5,935 nt of DNA from Candidatus Omnitrophota bacterium (GTDB taxonomy: Bacteria; Omnitrophota; Gorgyraeia; Aquiviventales; Aquiviventaceae), in assembly GCA_016206565.1 (NCBI GenBank), contig JACQRG010000071.1, positions 1 to 5,935 of the forward strand. The letters run 5' to 3'. The notes beneath the pieces were generated by a model. The model saw only the letters and a program-made list of their open reading frames with translations, made no database searches and was not told the DNA's origin. The position numbers were made by a program, and so were the translations under genes. Of this stretch, positions 5,233 through 5,935 are shown in pieces (position 1 is the stretch's first letter; every line of letters begins with the position of its first letter).

Positions 5233-5935
5233 ATCTCCTGGCCATTGATACCGCCACGCGGCAGCTGAGCGTCGCCCTGCTCAAGGGCGAGACGCTGATC
5301 GCCTCCCAGGACGTGCTCACCGCCGAGCACCCGCATGCCACCTTGCTGCCCGAGACCGTGGCTCGCGTGCTGAAGGGTGCCGGCCTGACACTCTCCCAGG
5401 TGGAGGGCGTGGCGGTGGACCTGGGTCCTGGCTCGTTCACCGGGCTGCGCATCGGGCTGGCGTTCGTCAAGGGGCTGCTGTTTCGCAAGAGCGTGCCGGT
5501 CGTCGGCATTCCCTCGCTCGACGTGCTGGCCGCCGGCCTGGGCCGGTCATCATCCGCGGTCGGCGTGGTGCTGGACGCCAAGCAGCAGAAGGTCTACGCG
5601 GCGCGCTACCGGCCGGACGCGGATCCCCCGCAGCGGCAAGGCGAGTATGTCCTCGGCCAGGTGCAGGACGCGCTGGCCGGCTTTCCCGAAGGGCCGCTGA
5701 CGCTGCTCGGAGACGGTTGCGCGGTGTACCGCGAGCAAATCGCGCAGCGCCTGCCCAAGGCGCGGATCGCCCCGACAGAATTCTGGTGGCCGAGGGCCGC
5801 CGTGTTAGGACGGCTGGGGGCCCTGCGCCTGCAGCAAGGCCAGGCGGACGATCTGGCCACCCTGGTGCCGATGTATTTGTACGCGCAAGACTGCGGGGTG
5901 CATCCCAGCTCCCGCCTGCCCACCCAGCCCCGCAA
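5229..5935 (+). CDS. tsaB: tRNA t6A37 biosynthesis scaffold TsaB (runs off the window)
   Basis: An open frame from ATG 5229 stays open to the window end (235 full codons, no stop reached). It begins with the ASKHA-fold strand Leu-Leu-Ala-Ile-Asp-Thr-Ala, has the hallmark Gly-Pro-Gly-Ser-Phe-Thr-Gly-Leu-Arg-Ile-Gly at 66-76 followed by a Lys-Gly-Leu helix, a Val-Val-Leu-Asp-Ala-Lys-x-x-x-Val-Tyr strand near 113-123, and a C-terminal Leu-Val-Pro-x-Tyr-Leu-Tyr motif. TsaB is the catalytically inactive paralogue of TsaD; it dimerises with TsaD and contacts TsaE to make t6A in the cytoplasm. Typical TsaB length is about 220-240 residues, so only the last few codons are probably missing. The ATGA overlap with tsaE supports this start. 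Codon use is like that of its neighbours. Confidence 0.94.
   Translation, partial: MNLLAIDTATRQLSVALLKGETLIASQDVLTAEHPHATLLPETVARVLKGAGLTLSQVEGVAVDLGPGSFTGLRIGLAFVKGLLFRKSVPVVGIPSLDVLAAGLGRSSSAVGVVLDAKQQKVYAARYRPDADPPQRQGEYVLGQVQDALAGFPEGPLTLLGDGCAVYREQIAQRLPKARIAPTEFWWPRAAVLGRLGALRLQQGQADDLATLVPMYLYAQDCGVHPSSRLPTQPR

Overview
This is a high-GC bacterial segment (visibly about two thirds or more G+C, with codon third positions dominated by G and C). It carries one densely packed, single-strand run of housekeeping genes, all on the + strand. In order they are: the 3' end of thymidylate kinase (tmk), DNA polymerase III delta' (holB), methionyl-tRNA synthetase (metG), a CPBP-family intramembrane protease, thiamine-monophosphate kinase (thiL), and two components of the tRNA t6A37 machinery, tsaE and tsaB. 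tsaB runs off the right edge. The compact MetRS without a C-terminal tRNA-binding domain, the tmk-holB-metG order and the thiL-tsaE-tsaB order fit a deep-branching or uncultivated bacterial lineage (for example an Omnitrophota-like or Nitrospirota-like group). That placement is inference with low confidence; nothing here fixes the phylum.

Layout: almost every junction is an overlap or a gap of a few bases (tmk/holB 1-nt overlap, metG/CPBP 1-nt gap, CPBP/thiL 8-nt gap, thiL/tsaE 47-nt overlap, tsaE/tsaB 4-nt ATGA overlap). This implies one transcript and translational coupling. The genes share no single pathway: DNA precursor synthesis and replication (tmk, holB), translation (metG, tsaE, tsaB), thiamine cofactor synthesis (thiL) and a membrane protease. 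I see no dedicated defence, mobile or biosynthetic gene cluster.

The exception is the holB-metG junction (about 1062-1151), the only real intergenic space. It holds a near-perfect inverted repeat, two 34-nt arms around an 8-nt loop, built from tandem heptamers of the type TAGCGNN and clearly more AT-rich than its surroundings. It supplies the holB stop codon. It also separates a perfect Shine-Dalgarno sequence (AAGGAGGT) from the metG ATG, which lies 82 nt further on. Deleting 72 bp in silico, leaving one copy of the CTAG that bounds both ends, gives a conventional overlapping holB/metG junction with that Shine-Dalgarno 10 nt before the ATG. The best reading is a small non-coding repeat element inserted into a coupled gene junction, possibly tolerated because its hairpin folds the Shine-Dalgarno back next to the start codon. 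This is the part of the window most worth following up.
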